Source: Faecalibacter macacae (GTDB lineage: Bacteria > Bacteroidota > Bacteroidia > Flavobacteriales > Weeksellaceae). From it: 64,000 bases of DNA. The stretch is from positions 1,249-65,248 of the forward strand of contig NZ_RDOJ01000002.1 of assembly GCF_003687725.1 (NCBI RefSeq), given 5' to 3'. The translations under genes were made by a program, and so were the position numbers. The notes under the pieces were generated by a model. That model was not told where the DNA came from. It was given only the letters and a program-made list of their open reading frames with translations, and did no database searches. Below, one piece after another: positions 16,717 through 25,276 of this stretch (the stretch's first letter is position 1; the number at the start of each line of letters is the position of its first letter).

Positions 16717-19323
16717 ATGAAAAAAAATTTTACGCTTGTCCTATCAGCGTTTATTTTGTCGTGTACTGCATACGCGCAAGATTTTAACTCAATAATAGGA
16801 AGTCACATTACAAAAACTTCTCAAAACATTACGGATTTTAAGATCACTCAAAATGTTTATAATAACAAAACAAGTGGAAATCAAATTCATGTTCAAAGAA
16901 CTTATCAGGGAATTCCAGTATATACAGCATACGCAACATATCTTGTTAAAAACAACCAAGTAGAATGGGCTGCACGAAGTGAAATTTTTGATACTCAATT
17001 AGAAAAAATTGAAACTACACCTCAAATTTCATTTGAACAAGCAACTCAAAAATTAGCACAAGTTGAGGGATTAAATTTATATAAAACCCTTTCTTCAGAT
17101 GTTAATTCTATAAATAAAGGTATTTATACATTTACAGATCAAGAACCACAAATTAATTATTTCATTGACGAAGATAAACAAGTATTTTTAGCTTATGTTT
17201 TCTTAGTTAAAATCAATGATGGTCAACATTCTGATCTATATGATGTGGTAGTTGATGCAAAATCAGGAACTATTCTAGAGAAACACAATCAAACTTTAAC
17301 TTGTGGTTTCAACCATGATTCATTTGCAAACGAAAATTTAGCTAATTTCAATAAAGCTGAATGGTCTTGGTTATACGATTCTTTTGAAGCTACAAATGAG
17401 AATCCATCATACAACGTTTTCAAACTACCTGTAGAAGCTCCTACTTTTGGTGATAGAAGTATCTATAACCAAGGTGCATTTAATTTAAATGCTTCACCAA
17501 ACGGATGGCATAATTTTGACGGAACTGAAAATACAATTACTAGAGGAAACAACACAAGAACTGTACATGATCATCAATCTGTTGGTTACCAAACATACAC
17601 AGGAAGCAATGCAACAACAACTGATTACGTAGACGGTGGTACAAATAGAAATTTTGATTTCTCTGTAGACAGAAATACTCATCCATATAACTATAAGGAA
17701 GCGTCAGCAACAAACTTATTTTATATGACTAATGTAATGCATGATATTTTCTATCGCTTCGGATTTACAGAAGAATTTGGAAATTTCCAAGCTGATAATT
17801 ATGGAAAAGGCGGAACAGGTAACGATCCTGTAATTTCACTAGCTCAAACTGGATTAGCTATAGGCTCTACAGATAATGCAACATTTTCTACACCTTCTGA
17901 TGGAGGTCACCCACGTATGGCTATGTATTTATGGAGCCCTCCTTCTACATTTACAGGAAAACCATTAACTATTAATGCACCAAGTATAATTAGTGGTGAT
18001 TATGAAGCCTTACATGGTAATTTTTCAGCTCCATTACCAACAACTCCACTTACAAGAGATTTTGTTTTGGTAAGAAAAAATGAAACTACAGGCACTCCTT
18101 ACGATGCTTGTGGTACTATCTCTAATGCAAGTGAAATTAATGGGAAAATAGCAGTTGTTTTACGTGGAGATTGTACATTCGTTGATAAAGTACAAAACGC
18201 ACAAGACGCAGGAGCAGTTGGAGTTGTCGTTGTTAATAATGTTGCTGGAGGAATTAGTATGGGTGGAGAATCTACAACAATTACAATACCTGCTGTTTCT
18301 GTTACAAATACAATTGGTAATCCTATTGTATCAAATTTAGAAAGTAATACAGTTGTTAACGGAACATTAAAATTTATTGATATTCCATACATTGATGGAA
18401 GTTTTGATAATGGTATTGTTGCACACGAATATGGACACGGAATCTCTAATCGTTTAACAGGTCCACGTACTAATGCTTCATGTTTAAATAATCTTGAACA
18501 AATGGGTGAAGGATGGTCTGATTTCTTCGCTTTGATGATTACTCAATTACCTACTGATACGGCTACTAAGAATAGAGGGATTGGTACTTTCGCTGTTAAT
18601 CAACCGATTACTGGACGTGGTATTCGCCCTACTCCGTATACAACTAATATGAGTGTAAATCCTGTCACATATACAAATGTTGCTAGTTACGGAAATAGTG
18701 ATTCGCCTCACCGTACAGGGTATGTTTGGGCAACAATGTTATGGGATTTAAACTGGAAAATGGTTGAAAATTACGGATTCACTCCAGATTTAATAAACGG
18801 TGAAGCTGGAAATACAAAAGCTATGGATTTAGTAATGGAAGGATTAAGATTACAACCTTGTCGTCCTGGATTCGTAGATGGTCGTGATGCTATTTTAGCT
18901 GCTGATGTTGCTTTAAACGAAGGAACTAATAAGTGTGATATATGGTCTGTATTCGCTCGTCGTGGATTAGGATATTCTGCTAATCAAGGGTCTTCTAATA
19001 GTAGAACGGACGGAACTGCAGCATTCGATATGCCACCAGCAGAAGTTTTAAACTGTGAATTAAAAACGACTGAAATCAAAGATGAATCATTCAAATTATT
19101 CCCTAACCCTGCTAAAGATATAGTTCATTTCTACGATGATTCTTTAACTGGTAAAGTAAAAGTTGAGATCGTTGATATGGTAGGTCGAGTAGTTTCTACA
19201 GAAAATTTAGAGTTACAAAACAATAGAAATTCTATTAACACAGCTAACTTACCGAAAGGAGTTTACGTTTTAAAATTCCATACAAATAATGGTACAGTTT
19301 CTAAAAAATTAATAAAAAACTAA
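16717..19323 (+). CDS. Secreted M36 (fungalysin) metalloprotease with PA insert and T9SS sorting domain
   Basis: This is an 868-residue extracellular protease. In order: signal peptide (1-20), FTP propeptide (about 30-190), M36 catalytic domain with zinc motif H570-E-Y-G-H574 and third ligand E598 in GEGWSDF, a protease-associated (PA) domain inserted at about 450-545 before the catalytic helix, and a C-terminal type A T9SS domain (about 785-868, starting FKLFPNPAKD and ending in VSKKLIKN). The last is removed on export by the type IX system. The enzyme probably degrades host or environmental protein. Single-gene unit. Confidence 0.93.
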   Translation: MKKNFTLVLSAFILSCTAYAQDFNSIIGSHITKTSQNITDFKITQNVYNNKTSGNQIHVQRTYQGIPVYTAYATYLVKNNQVEWAARSEIFDTQLEKIETTPQISFEQATQKLAQVEGLNLYKTLSSDVNSINKGIYTFTDQEPQINYFIDEDKQVFLAYVFLVKINDGQHSDLYDVVVDAKSGTILEKHNQTLTCGFNHDSFANENLANFNKAEWSWLYDSFEATNENPSYNVFKLPVEAPTFGDRSIYNQGAFNLNASPNGWHNFDGTENTITRGNNTRTVHDHQSVGYQTYTGSNATTTDYVDGGTNRNFDFSVDRNTHPYNYKEASATNLFYMTNVMHDIFYRFGFTEEFGNFQADNYGKGGTGNDPVISLAQTGLAIGSTDNATFSTPSDGGHPRMAMYLWSPPSTFTGKPLTINAPSIISGDYEALHGNFSAPLPTTPLTRDFVLVRKNETTGTPYDACGTISNASEINGKIAVVLRGDCTFVDKVQNAQDAGAVGVVVVNNVAGGISMGGESTTITIPAVSVTNTIGNPIVSNLESNTVVNGTLKFIDIPYIDGSFDNGIVAHEYGHGISNRLTGPRTNASCLNNLEQMGEGWSDFFALMITQLPTDTATKNRGIGTFAVNQPITGRGIRPTPYTTNMSVNPVTYTNVASYGNSDSPHRTGYVWATMLWDLNWKMVENYGFTPDLINGEAGNTKAMDLVMEGLRLQPCRPGFVDGRDAILAADVALNEGTNKCDIWSVFARRGLGYSANQGSSNSRTDGTAAFDMPPAEVLNCELKTTEIKDESFKLFPNPAKDIVHFYDDSLTGKVKVEIVDMVGRVVSTENLELQNNRNSINTANLPKGVYVLKFHTNNGTVSKKLIKN

Positions 19324-19346
19324 TGCTTTAGGATTATTATAATATA

Positions 19347-19374
19347 AAAGCCACTCAAATGAGTGGCTTTTTAA
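19347..19374. terminator. Bidirectional terminator
   Basis: AAAGCCACTC / GAGTGGCTTT with an AAAT loop lies between the convergent M36 protease and HMA-protein genes and can serve both. Confidence 0.8.
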
Positions 19375-19387
19375 TTCATTATGTTTT

Positions 19388-19795
19388 TTAATGCTGATGA
19401 GCTGAATGATCTTCTTTTTTCATCATTTGTTGCTTTTCTTCTGTAATGTGTTCACCTTCATCCTCATCACGCTCGTACAAACAACATGTATGTAAAGATT
19501 GATATACTTTCTCATCTGCTTTCTTATCATTTGTATCATGACCTACTGCTACAATTGCATTTTCTACTGCAGCAACATCATTTTTCTTTTCATTTAAAAT
19601 GATACGTAACGTATGCGAATCTGCATTCCAATCAGCTGTTTTTACGCCTGAAACACTGTAAGCAGCTTTTTCAATTCGCTCTTTACACATTCCACAGTTT
19701 CCTTTTACGTGTAATTCGTGTTTTGCATTTTTATTTTGAGCGTTAGCACTGATTCCCATCACAGCAACTAAAGCCATTGTCATTAATGTTTTCAT
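19388..19795 (-). CDS. Secreted heavy-metal-associated (HMA) domain protein
   Basis: This is a 135-residue exported protein with signal peptide 1-19 (ending ANAQ). The HMA fold has the metal-binding motif as GNCGMCKERIEKA near 33-45, where C-x-x-C is the copper-type ligand pair. A second cysteine pair and a His/Glu-rich tail (HTCCLYERDEDEGEH, then DHSAHQH) follow. Periplasmic copper binding is likely but other soft metals are possible. It is the last gene of a same-strand set with a TonB-dependent receptor and an HYC_CC_PP protein. Confidence 0.8.
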   Translation of the reverse strand: MKTLMTMALVAVMGISANAQNKNAKHELHVKGNCGMCKERIEKAAYSVSGVKTADWNADSHTLRIILNEKKNDVAAVENAIVAVGHDTNDKKADEKVYQSLHTCCLYERDEDEGEHITEEKQQMMKKEDHSAHQH

Positions 19796-19832
19796 TATAT
19801 AATTTTTTGTGTATTAGTCTTTTTATTTTTTT

Positions 19833-19860
19833 ATCATATTGAACTTGTTTCAATATCTCA
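19833..19860 (+). repeat. Degenerate REP-like repeat copy 3
   Basis: TCAT, then TTGAACTTGTTTCAATATC, is the counterpart of the module at 71-95, in the space between the receptor and HMA genes. Confidence 0.4.
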
Positions 19861-19912
19861 ATTGATGACTCAATTATTAAGTTTCCTCATTTCTTCGGAA
19901 TGACTCAATTTT

Positions 19913-19938
19913 GTCATTCTAAGCTTGTAGAAGAATCT
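19913..19938 (+). repeat. Degenerate REP-like repeat copy 4
   Basis: GTCATTCTAAGCTTGTAGA plus AGAATCT is the best match to the family consensus in this window. Its right end touches the stop codon of the receptor gene. Confidence 0.45.
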
Positions 19939-22175
19939 TACTTCAAACTAAATCGTAAACCTGCATAAAACATTTGTCCAAAAATTGGTGCATACACAAT
20001 CGTACTGTCAAAATTAGATCCAAATGGATTATCTGCACCAAGAATTACACGATGTTGCTGATAATTGGTTATGTTTTCACCTCCAACATACACTTCAAAT
20101 CTATCTGAAAAAACTCGAGTTATTTGAGCATTAATTGTTCCGAATGGATTTGAATATTCACCTAATTGATTTTCTGGTAAATTGTCTGATGTATTTGGTA
20201 AACGTTGCTTTCCGATCCAATTATAAGTCATATCAAAACGCCAATATTTTCCATTTCTTTCGTGCGTTTGATATTCTACATTTGCAAAAAATCGATGTTT
20301 AGCTTGTAAAGGTTTTTCTAATCGTCCATTTTCGTAATCGGTCTGAATATCGTAATGTTTATACGCTGCGCGAATATTAAAATGTGTGAAAGGATTATAA
20401 TTAAAATCGAATTGGAATGAATTTGCGAATGAATCTCCATCTAAATTATAAAATCGAACTTGACGAGCTGAATAATCAATATCTGTTACAATTTGATTTT
20501 CGAAATCGGTACGATAAAAATCTGCTGTTACATCCGCATTACGACCAAATAATTTAAACTTCTGAGAAATACTAATTCCATAATTCCATGCAATTTCTGG
20601 ATCTAAACCGTAAATCTCACCTCCTTGCCCAATAATATTAAAATTTCTGGCTGAAGCAAATAAGTTTTGATTTTCCGCAAATATATTATTTATACGTTTT
20701 CCTCGTCCTACCGAAGCTTTTATCGTCGTATTTTCCCAAGGCGTATAACGTGTATGAATACGCGGTGTTACAAAAACTCCCATTCGATTATGGTAATCGA
20801 TACGACCACCAACAATTGCATTAAAATTCTTTAAATTATCATACGTATATTCGAAAAATGCACCAACCGAATTATCAATTCTATTGAACTCTTGCACATT
20901 TGGTAACATGGTAAATTCTTTAAATTTATCCCACGTAAAACTTGCTCCTGTCGAGAATTTATTCTTTGTATTACTTATGATTGAGCTAAAAATATAGTTG
21001 GAATAAAAACTTTGATGATTGGCATTATACTCATTTAAGCCAAAGAAAGATTCTTGATCATAATAACTATAAGCCGTTTGTAATCCCATACTTTGAAAAG
21101 GCATATCTGGAAAAACATAACCTAATTTTGCAGAAACATCTACTTTATCCGTTGCAATTTCTGATCCCCAAAATGTTTCAGAATATCGATGTTTACGTTG
21201 ATCAAATTCTTTTTGACCTCCTTGTTTTAAATCTGTTAAATATCGTCCAGAAATAAAAGCTACAATACCTTTTTCAGCATTTGTATATTGCCAACGATTC
21301 ATGATGTTTACTTGATTTCCCATTGGATTATCCAAAAAACCATCCTCATTCATATCGTTTTCTTTTGTACGCGCATTTCCGTGTAAGAATAAGGAAGTTG
21401 CCCATTTATCTGAAACTTTTTTATTTAAATGAACATTTGCTTCGAAACGAGAATCTGTCGATCCAAATAAATTTACAAACAAAGGAATATCATTCACAGG
21501 TTTGATTAATTCTGTATTTATTTGTCCCGAAATACTTTCGTATCCATTCACTACAGTTCCTGCTCCTTTTGTAACCTGTATACTCTCTACCCAAGTTCCT
21601 GGTGTAAAACTTAAACCAAAAGCTTGCGAAGCTCCACGTACAGAAGGAATATTTTCTTCGGCAATTAAAATATAAGGAGAAGTTAATCCTAACATTTTAA
21701 TTTGCTTATTTCCCGTTACTGCATCAGAGAAATTAACATCGATTGAAGGATTTGTTTCAAAAGATTCTGCTAAATTACAACAAGCTGCTTTCAACAATTC
21801 TTTATGCGTCATGACCGACATATTTGTTGCGCCTGCAGACTTACGAATCGTTCCTCTTGTATCTGTAATTCGAACCTCATCTAACGAATTTTCTTCGATT
21901 GGCTGAATAGAAAATGTGATGGTTTGAAATTGGTTTTGAGTGGGATTAAAAGTTATATTTTGATTTTCGTAAAACACTTCTAATTCGCCATCTTTAGTTT
22001 CGATTTCGAATTCACCATTTTCATTAGTTAATGTAGAAATTGTTGTCGATTTCCAAGTTACCTCAGCACCTATAACTGGCTGATTATGTTGATCAACAAC
22101 TTTACCTTTTAAAACGTCTTGCGCAAAGGCAAACGCAGCACTCAATACTAAAATTGGAGTGATTATCTTTTTCAT
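19938..22175 (-). CDS. TonB-dependent receptor, probably for metal (copper) uptake
   Basis: This is a receptor of 745 residues from the chosen start at 22175 (MKKIITPILVLSAAFAFAQ), which gives a clean signal peptide; the frame is open 27 codons further up. It has a CarboxypepD_reg-like domain (LKGKVVDQHNQPVIGAEV), a plug domain with a Cys-Cys pair in KELLKAACCNLAESFETNP, and a barrel ending in MFYAGLRFSLK. The CC-containing plug and the neighbours (HMA protein, HYC_CC_PP protein) point to metal import or sensing. That role is inference from context. Confidence 0.85.
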   Translation of the reverse strand: MKKIITPILVLSAAFAFAQDVLKGKVVDQHNQPVIGAEVTWKSTTISTLTNENGEFEIETKDGELEVFYENQNITFNPTQNQFQTITFSIQPIEENSLDEVRITDTRGTIRKSAGATNMSVMTHKELLKAACCNLAESFETNPSIDVNFSDAVTGNKQIKMLGLTSPYILIAEENIPSVRGASQAFGLSFTPGTWVESIQVTKGAGTVVNGYESISGQINTELIKPVNDIPLFVNLFGSTDSRFEANVHLNKKVSDKWATSLFLHGNARTKENDMNEDGFLDNPMGNQVNIMNRWQYTNAEKGIVAFISGRYLTDLKQGGQKEFDQRKHRYSETFWGSEIATDKVDVSAKLGYVFPDMPFQSMGLQTAYSYYDQESFFGLNEYNANHQSFYSNYIFSSIISNTKNKFSTGASFTWDKFKEFTMLPNVQEFNRIDNSVGAFFEYTYDNLKNFNAIVGGRIDYHNRMGVFVTPRIHTRYTPWENTTIKASVGRGKRINNIFAENQNLFASARNFNIIGQGGEIYGLDPEIAWNYGISISQKFKLFGRNADVTADFYRTDFENQIVTDIDYSARQVRFYNLDGDSFANSFQFDFNYNPFTHFNIRAAYKHYDIQTDYENGRLEKPLQAKHRFFANVEYQTHERNGKYWRFDMTYNWIGKQRLPNTSDNLPENQLGEYSNPFGTINAQITRVFSDRFEVYVGGENITNYQQHRVILGADNPFGSNFDSTIVYAPIFGQMFYAGLRFSLK

Positions 22176-22259
22176 GTTTTCTGTTTCGTGCGTTAAAAAA
22201 ATTGCATAGTTTTTCCGATCCGACTTGTCATCCAATCGAAAATAGCTGAAATACAACTT

Positions 22260-22712
22260 TTAGGCCTCGTAGAAAACTAATTTTTTATGAAGAATATAAA
22301 TTGGTGGCGCATTAGATTCTACATAAAAATCTAAATACTTTTGAAATGTAGTTGTCGAATTTTCAGTTAAAAACTCGAACATTTGAATCACTGGAAATTC
22401 TTGAAAAACTATCGGAGAAACCTTTAAAACATCTACCGTTTGTTGATCTTGTAACTCATCAGCGTAAGCTAAATCTTTACAACAATCGTCTTTATTCTCT
22501 TTCTTTTCTACTGGAATTTCACAATGCTTTGTTTCTTCTTTTTCAGCACAACAAGAAGTTGGCATTTGCATTTTGCAAACTTTATTATCAAAGTGATTTA
22601 ACTTTACGTTTTCCACTTGACCTTGGCAAAAATGCATAGAAAATGCGACACTTAAATTGGAAACAACCAATAAAAGTGACAATACAACTCGGGTATAATT
22701 TTGCATTTTCAT
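22260..22712 (-). CDS. HYC_CC_PP family small membrane/secreted protein
   Basis: This is a small cysteine-rich protein of 150 residues from MKMQNYTRVV (22712); an in-frame ATG at 22736 is the alternative start. It has an N-terminal signal or membrane helix, then HFCQG, CK-x-x-x-P-x-SCC, DDCCKD and near the C-terminus NAPPIYIL, the HFC/HYC, CC and PP marks that name this Bacteroidota family. The family commonly sits beside TonB-dependent receptors and copper genes. The stop is 84 bases before the receptor start, so it is probably the first gene of the metal operon. Function unknown; a metal-binding role is inferred. Confidence 0.78.
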   Translation of the reverse strand: MKMQNYTRVVLSLLLVVSNLSVAFSMHFCQGQVENVKLNHFDNKVCKMQMPTSCCAEKEETKHCEIPVEKKENKDDCCKDLAYADELQDQQTVDVLKVSPIVFQEFPVIQMFEFLTENSTTTFQKYLDFYVESNAPPIYILHKKLVFYEA

Positions 22713-22854
22713 TGGGACAAATTTAATCAAAATCATTAACTTTTCTAAAAATAAACAATAAAAGTGGAATGTTTAAAGATTTCATGGTTGAATCCTTTTC
22801 ATTAGTCATCAAAAATCCTTAAAATTGCACTTTAGAATAGAACAAACATTTATT

Positions 22855-24390
22855 ATGTCAGAAGATATTTTCAAGAAGGTCATTTCTCACGCAAAAGAAT
22901 ATGGATTCATTTTCCAATCAAGTGAGATTTATGATGGATTATCAGCAGTATATGATTACGGTCAAAACGGAGCTGAATTAAAAAATAACATCAAACAATA
23001 TTGGTGGAAAGCAATGGTACAGATGAATGAAAACATCGTTGGTATCGATTCTGCTATTTTTATGCACCCTACTACTTGGAAGGCTTCTGGTCACGTTGAT
23101 GCTTTTAACGATCCATTAATCGATAATAAAGATTCTAAAAAACGTTACCGTGCTGACGTTTTAATTGAAGATCACTGTGCAAAAATCGAAGCTAAAATTG
23201 ACAAAGAAGTTGCTAAAGCTGCAAAACGTTTTGGTGATGCTTTCGATAAAAATGAATTCGTTTCTACAAATGGACGTGTTGTTGAATATCAAAATCAAAT
23301 CAATACGATTTTAGCTCGCATGGGAAAATCATTAGAAAATAATGATTTAGAAGATGTAAAAGCTTTAATTGAAGAGTTAGAAATTGCTGATCCGATGACA
23401 GGTTCTAAAAACTGGACTGAAGTTCGTCAATTCAACTTAATGTTCGGAACTAAATTAGGTGCAACTGCTGACCAAGCAATGGATTTATATTTACGTCCTG
23501 AAACTGCACAAGGTATTTTCTTAAACTATTTAAACGTACAGAAAACTGGACGTATGAAGTTACCTTTCGGTATTGCACAAATTGGTAAAGCTTTCCGAAA
23601 CGAGATTGTTGCTCGTCAATTTATCTTCCGTCAACGTGAGTTTGAACAAATGGAAATGCAATATTTTGTTAAACCAGGAACTGAGTTAGAATGGTACGAA
23701 AAATGGAAAGAAACACGTATCAAATGGCACCGTGCTTTAGGTTTAGGTGATGATAATTACCGTTTCCATGACCACGAAAAATTAGCGCACTACGCAAATG
23801 CTGCTGCTGATATTGAATTTAAATTCCCATTTGGTTTCAAAGAATTAGAAGGAATTCACTCAAGAACTGATTTCGATTTAAAAGCACACGAACAACACTC
23901 TGGTAAAAAGATTCAATTCTTCGATAATGAAACTAACGAATCTTACGTTCCTTACGTTGTTGAAACTTCTGTAGGATTAGACCGTATGTTCTTATCAATT
24001 TTCTCTAACTCTTTAAAAGAAGAAGTTTTAGAAGATGGATCTGAGCGTATAGTTTTATCTTTACCTCCTGCATTAGCACCAGTTAAAGCGGCTGTTTTAC
24101 CATTAGTTAAAAAAGATGGATTACCAGAATTTGCTGAGCAAATTTTAAAGAAATTACGTTTAGATTTCAACGTTTCTTACGAAGAAAAAGATTCAATCGG
24201 AAAACGTTACCGTCGTATGGATGCAGTAGGAACTCCGTTCTGTATAACAGTTGACCACGATTCATTAAACGATAACACTGTTACTTTACGATACCGTGAC
24301 ACAATGGAACAAAAACGTGTTTCTGTTGACGACTTAGCTCAAATTATAGACAAAGAAGTAAATATGAAATATTTATTAGAGCAAATCTAA
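22855..24390 (+). CDS. glyS: Glycyl-tRNA synthetase (single-chain, alpha2 type)
   Basis: This is a class II aminoacyl-tRNA synthetase charging tRNA-Gly, 511 residues from ATG 22855 (MSEDIFKKVI); the frame is open ten codons earlier at 22825. Class II motifs are visible: motif 2 around FRNEIVARQFIFRQREFEQMEMQ (two segments) and motif 3 as VETSVGLDRMFL. The anticodon-binding domain occupies the last 110 residues. It is the homodimeric type, as in Bacillus and eukaryotes relative to the alpha/beta tetramer of E. coli. Closed by a strong terminator. Confidence 0.95.
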   Translation: MSEDIFKKVISHAKEYGFIFQSSEIYDGLSAVYDYGQNGAELKNNIKQYWWKAMVQMNENIVGIDSAIFMHPTTWKASGHVDAFNDPLIDNKDSKKRYRADVLIEDHCAKIEAKIDKEVAKAAKRFGDAFDKNEFVSTNGRVVEYQNQINTILARMGKSLENNDLEDVKALIEELEIADPMTGSKNWTEVRQFNLMFGTKLGATADQAMDLYLRPETAQGIFLNYLNVQKTGRMKLPFGIAQIGKAFRNEIVARQFIFRQREFEQMEMQYFVKPGTELEWYEKWKETRIKWHRALGLGDDNYRFHDHEKLAHYANAAADIEFKFPFGFKELEGIHSRTDFDLKAHEQHSGKKIQFFDNETNESYVPYVVETSVGLDRMFLSIFSNSLKEEVLEDGSERIVLSLPPALAPVKAAVLPLVKKDGLPEFAEQILKKLRLDFNVSYEEKDSIGKRYRRMDAVGTPFCITVDHDSLNDNTVTLRYRDTMEQKRVSVDDLAQIIDKEVNMKYLLEQI

Positions 24391-24410
24391 TTTCATTTTA
24401 AATAATCAAT

Positions 24411-24440
24411 AAAACGCCTTGAAAATTTCAAGGCGTTTTT
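24411..24440 (+). terminator. Terminator of glyS
   Basis: ACGCCTTGAAA / TTTCAAGGCGT flanks a very small loop, with A residues before and T residues after. Confidence 0.85.
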
Positions 24441-24470
24441 TATTTTAGTATATTGTAAATAAAAATTCAA

Positions 24471-24821
24471 ATGAAATCATTAGTCATTAAATTATTAATT
24501 TCTGCATTAGTTTTATTACTTGGAGATTATTTAATGGATAGCGTAACAATTAGTCCTTACTATTACGCAATTATTTTAACTGCTACTTTAGGTATATTAA
24601 ATAGTTTAGTAAAACCAATTTTAAAAATTTTAGCATTACCATTTACTATTCTAACGTTAGGATTATTCTCGTTTGTTATCTCTGCTTGTATTATATTATT
24701 AGCTGATGGATTAATGGGAACTCACTTTGAAACAACTGGTTTTTGGTCGGCACTTGGTTTCAGTATACTTATAAGTATATTAAATACAATTACTGATATG
24801 TTAATGCCAGACAACGATTAA
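24471..24821 (+). CDS. Phage-holin-family membrane protein (PF04020 type), copy 1
   Basis: This is a 116-residue protein with four predicted transmembrane helices and a short polar end. It matches the Phage_holin_4_2 family by the pattern LGILNSLVKPILKILALPFTILTLGLF near 40-66 (given in part). Despite the name these proteins are chromosomal and widespread, with no proven lysis role. A paralog follows 57 bases downstream. No other phage gene is nearby. Confidence 0.8.
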   Translation: MKSLVIKLLISALVLLLGDYLMDSVTISPYYYAIILTATLGILNSLVKPILKILALPFTILTLGLFSFVISACIILLADGLMGTHFETTGFWSALGFSILISILNTITDMLMPDND

Positions 24822-24878
24822 AATCAATATACTTTTGGCAGAATATTTGATTAAGAAATTACATTAAAATAAACCACT

Positions 24879-25223
24879 ATGAATTTCATTATCAATTTAT
24901 TAATTTCGGCATTAGTAGTTTTCGGCTTAGCCAACATAATGCCAGGTGTATCTATCAATGGATATGGAACTGCAATTATTGTAGCTCTTGTAATTGGACT
25001 TTTAAACGCTTTTATAAGACCGATTTTATCCATCTTGAGTTTACCAATCACAATACTTACATTAGGACTTTTCTCTTTTGTAATTACTGCAGTAATTATT
25101 TTATTAGCCAGTGCAATTATGGGAGATAGCTTCCATGTAGATGGCTTTTGGTACGCCCTTTTATTTGGTGTAGTATTAGGAATTGTAAACTCTGTAGTAG
25201 GATCATTTGTAACAAGCGACTAA
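24879..25223 (+). CDS. Phage-holin-family membrane protein (PF04020 type), copy 2
   Basis: This is a 114-residue paralog of the gene just upstream, sharing the LLNAFIRPILSIL and LPITILTLGLFSFV segments and the four-helix layout, so the pair arose by tandem duplication. The C-terminus (GSFVTSD) and stop codon lie inside the left arm of the 66-bp palindrome at 25211-25276. Membrane location is secure from hydrophobicity; function is unknown. Confidence 0.8.
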   Translation: MNFIINLLISALVVFGLANIMPGVSINGYGTAIIVALVIGLLNAFIRPILSILSLPITILTLGLFSFVITAVIILLASAIMGDSFHVDGFWYALLFGVVLGIVNSVVGSFVTSD

Positions 25224-25276
25224 ATAAAAAAAACTCCGTTCATATGAACGGAGTTTTTTTTATTTAGTCGCTTGTT
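25211..25276. repeat. 66-bp perfect palindrome containing a bidirectional terminator
   Basis: The 33-base arms are exact reverse complements with no central spacer; the centre is CAT|ATG at 25243/25244. The inner part (ACTCCGTT / AACGGAGT plus T runs on both strands) is a bidirectional terminator for the convergent holin-like and WYL genes. The outer part (AACAAGCGACTAAAT and its complement) covers the last codons and stop codons of both genes, so both coding 3' ends are constrained by the palindrome. Confidence 0.95.

Noticed and set aside
24471-25223. Prophage remnant suggested by two 'phage holin family' proteins
   Set aside because: No endolysin, integrase, capsid or tail gene is near. 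This membrane family is a normal chromosomal gene in Bacteroidota.
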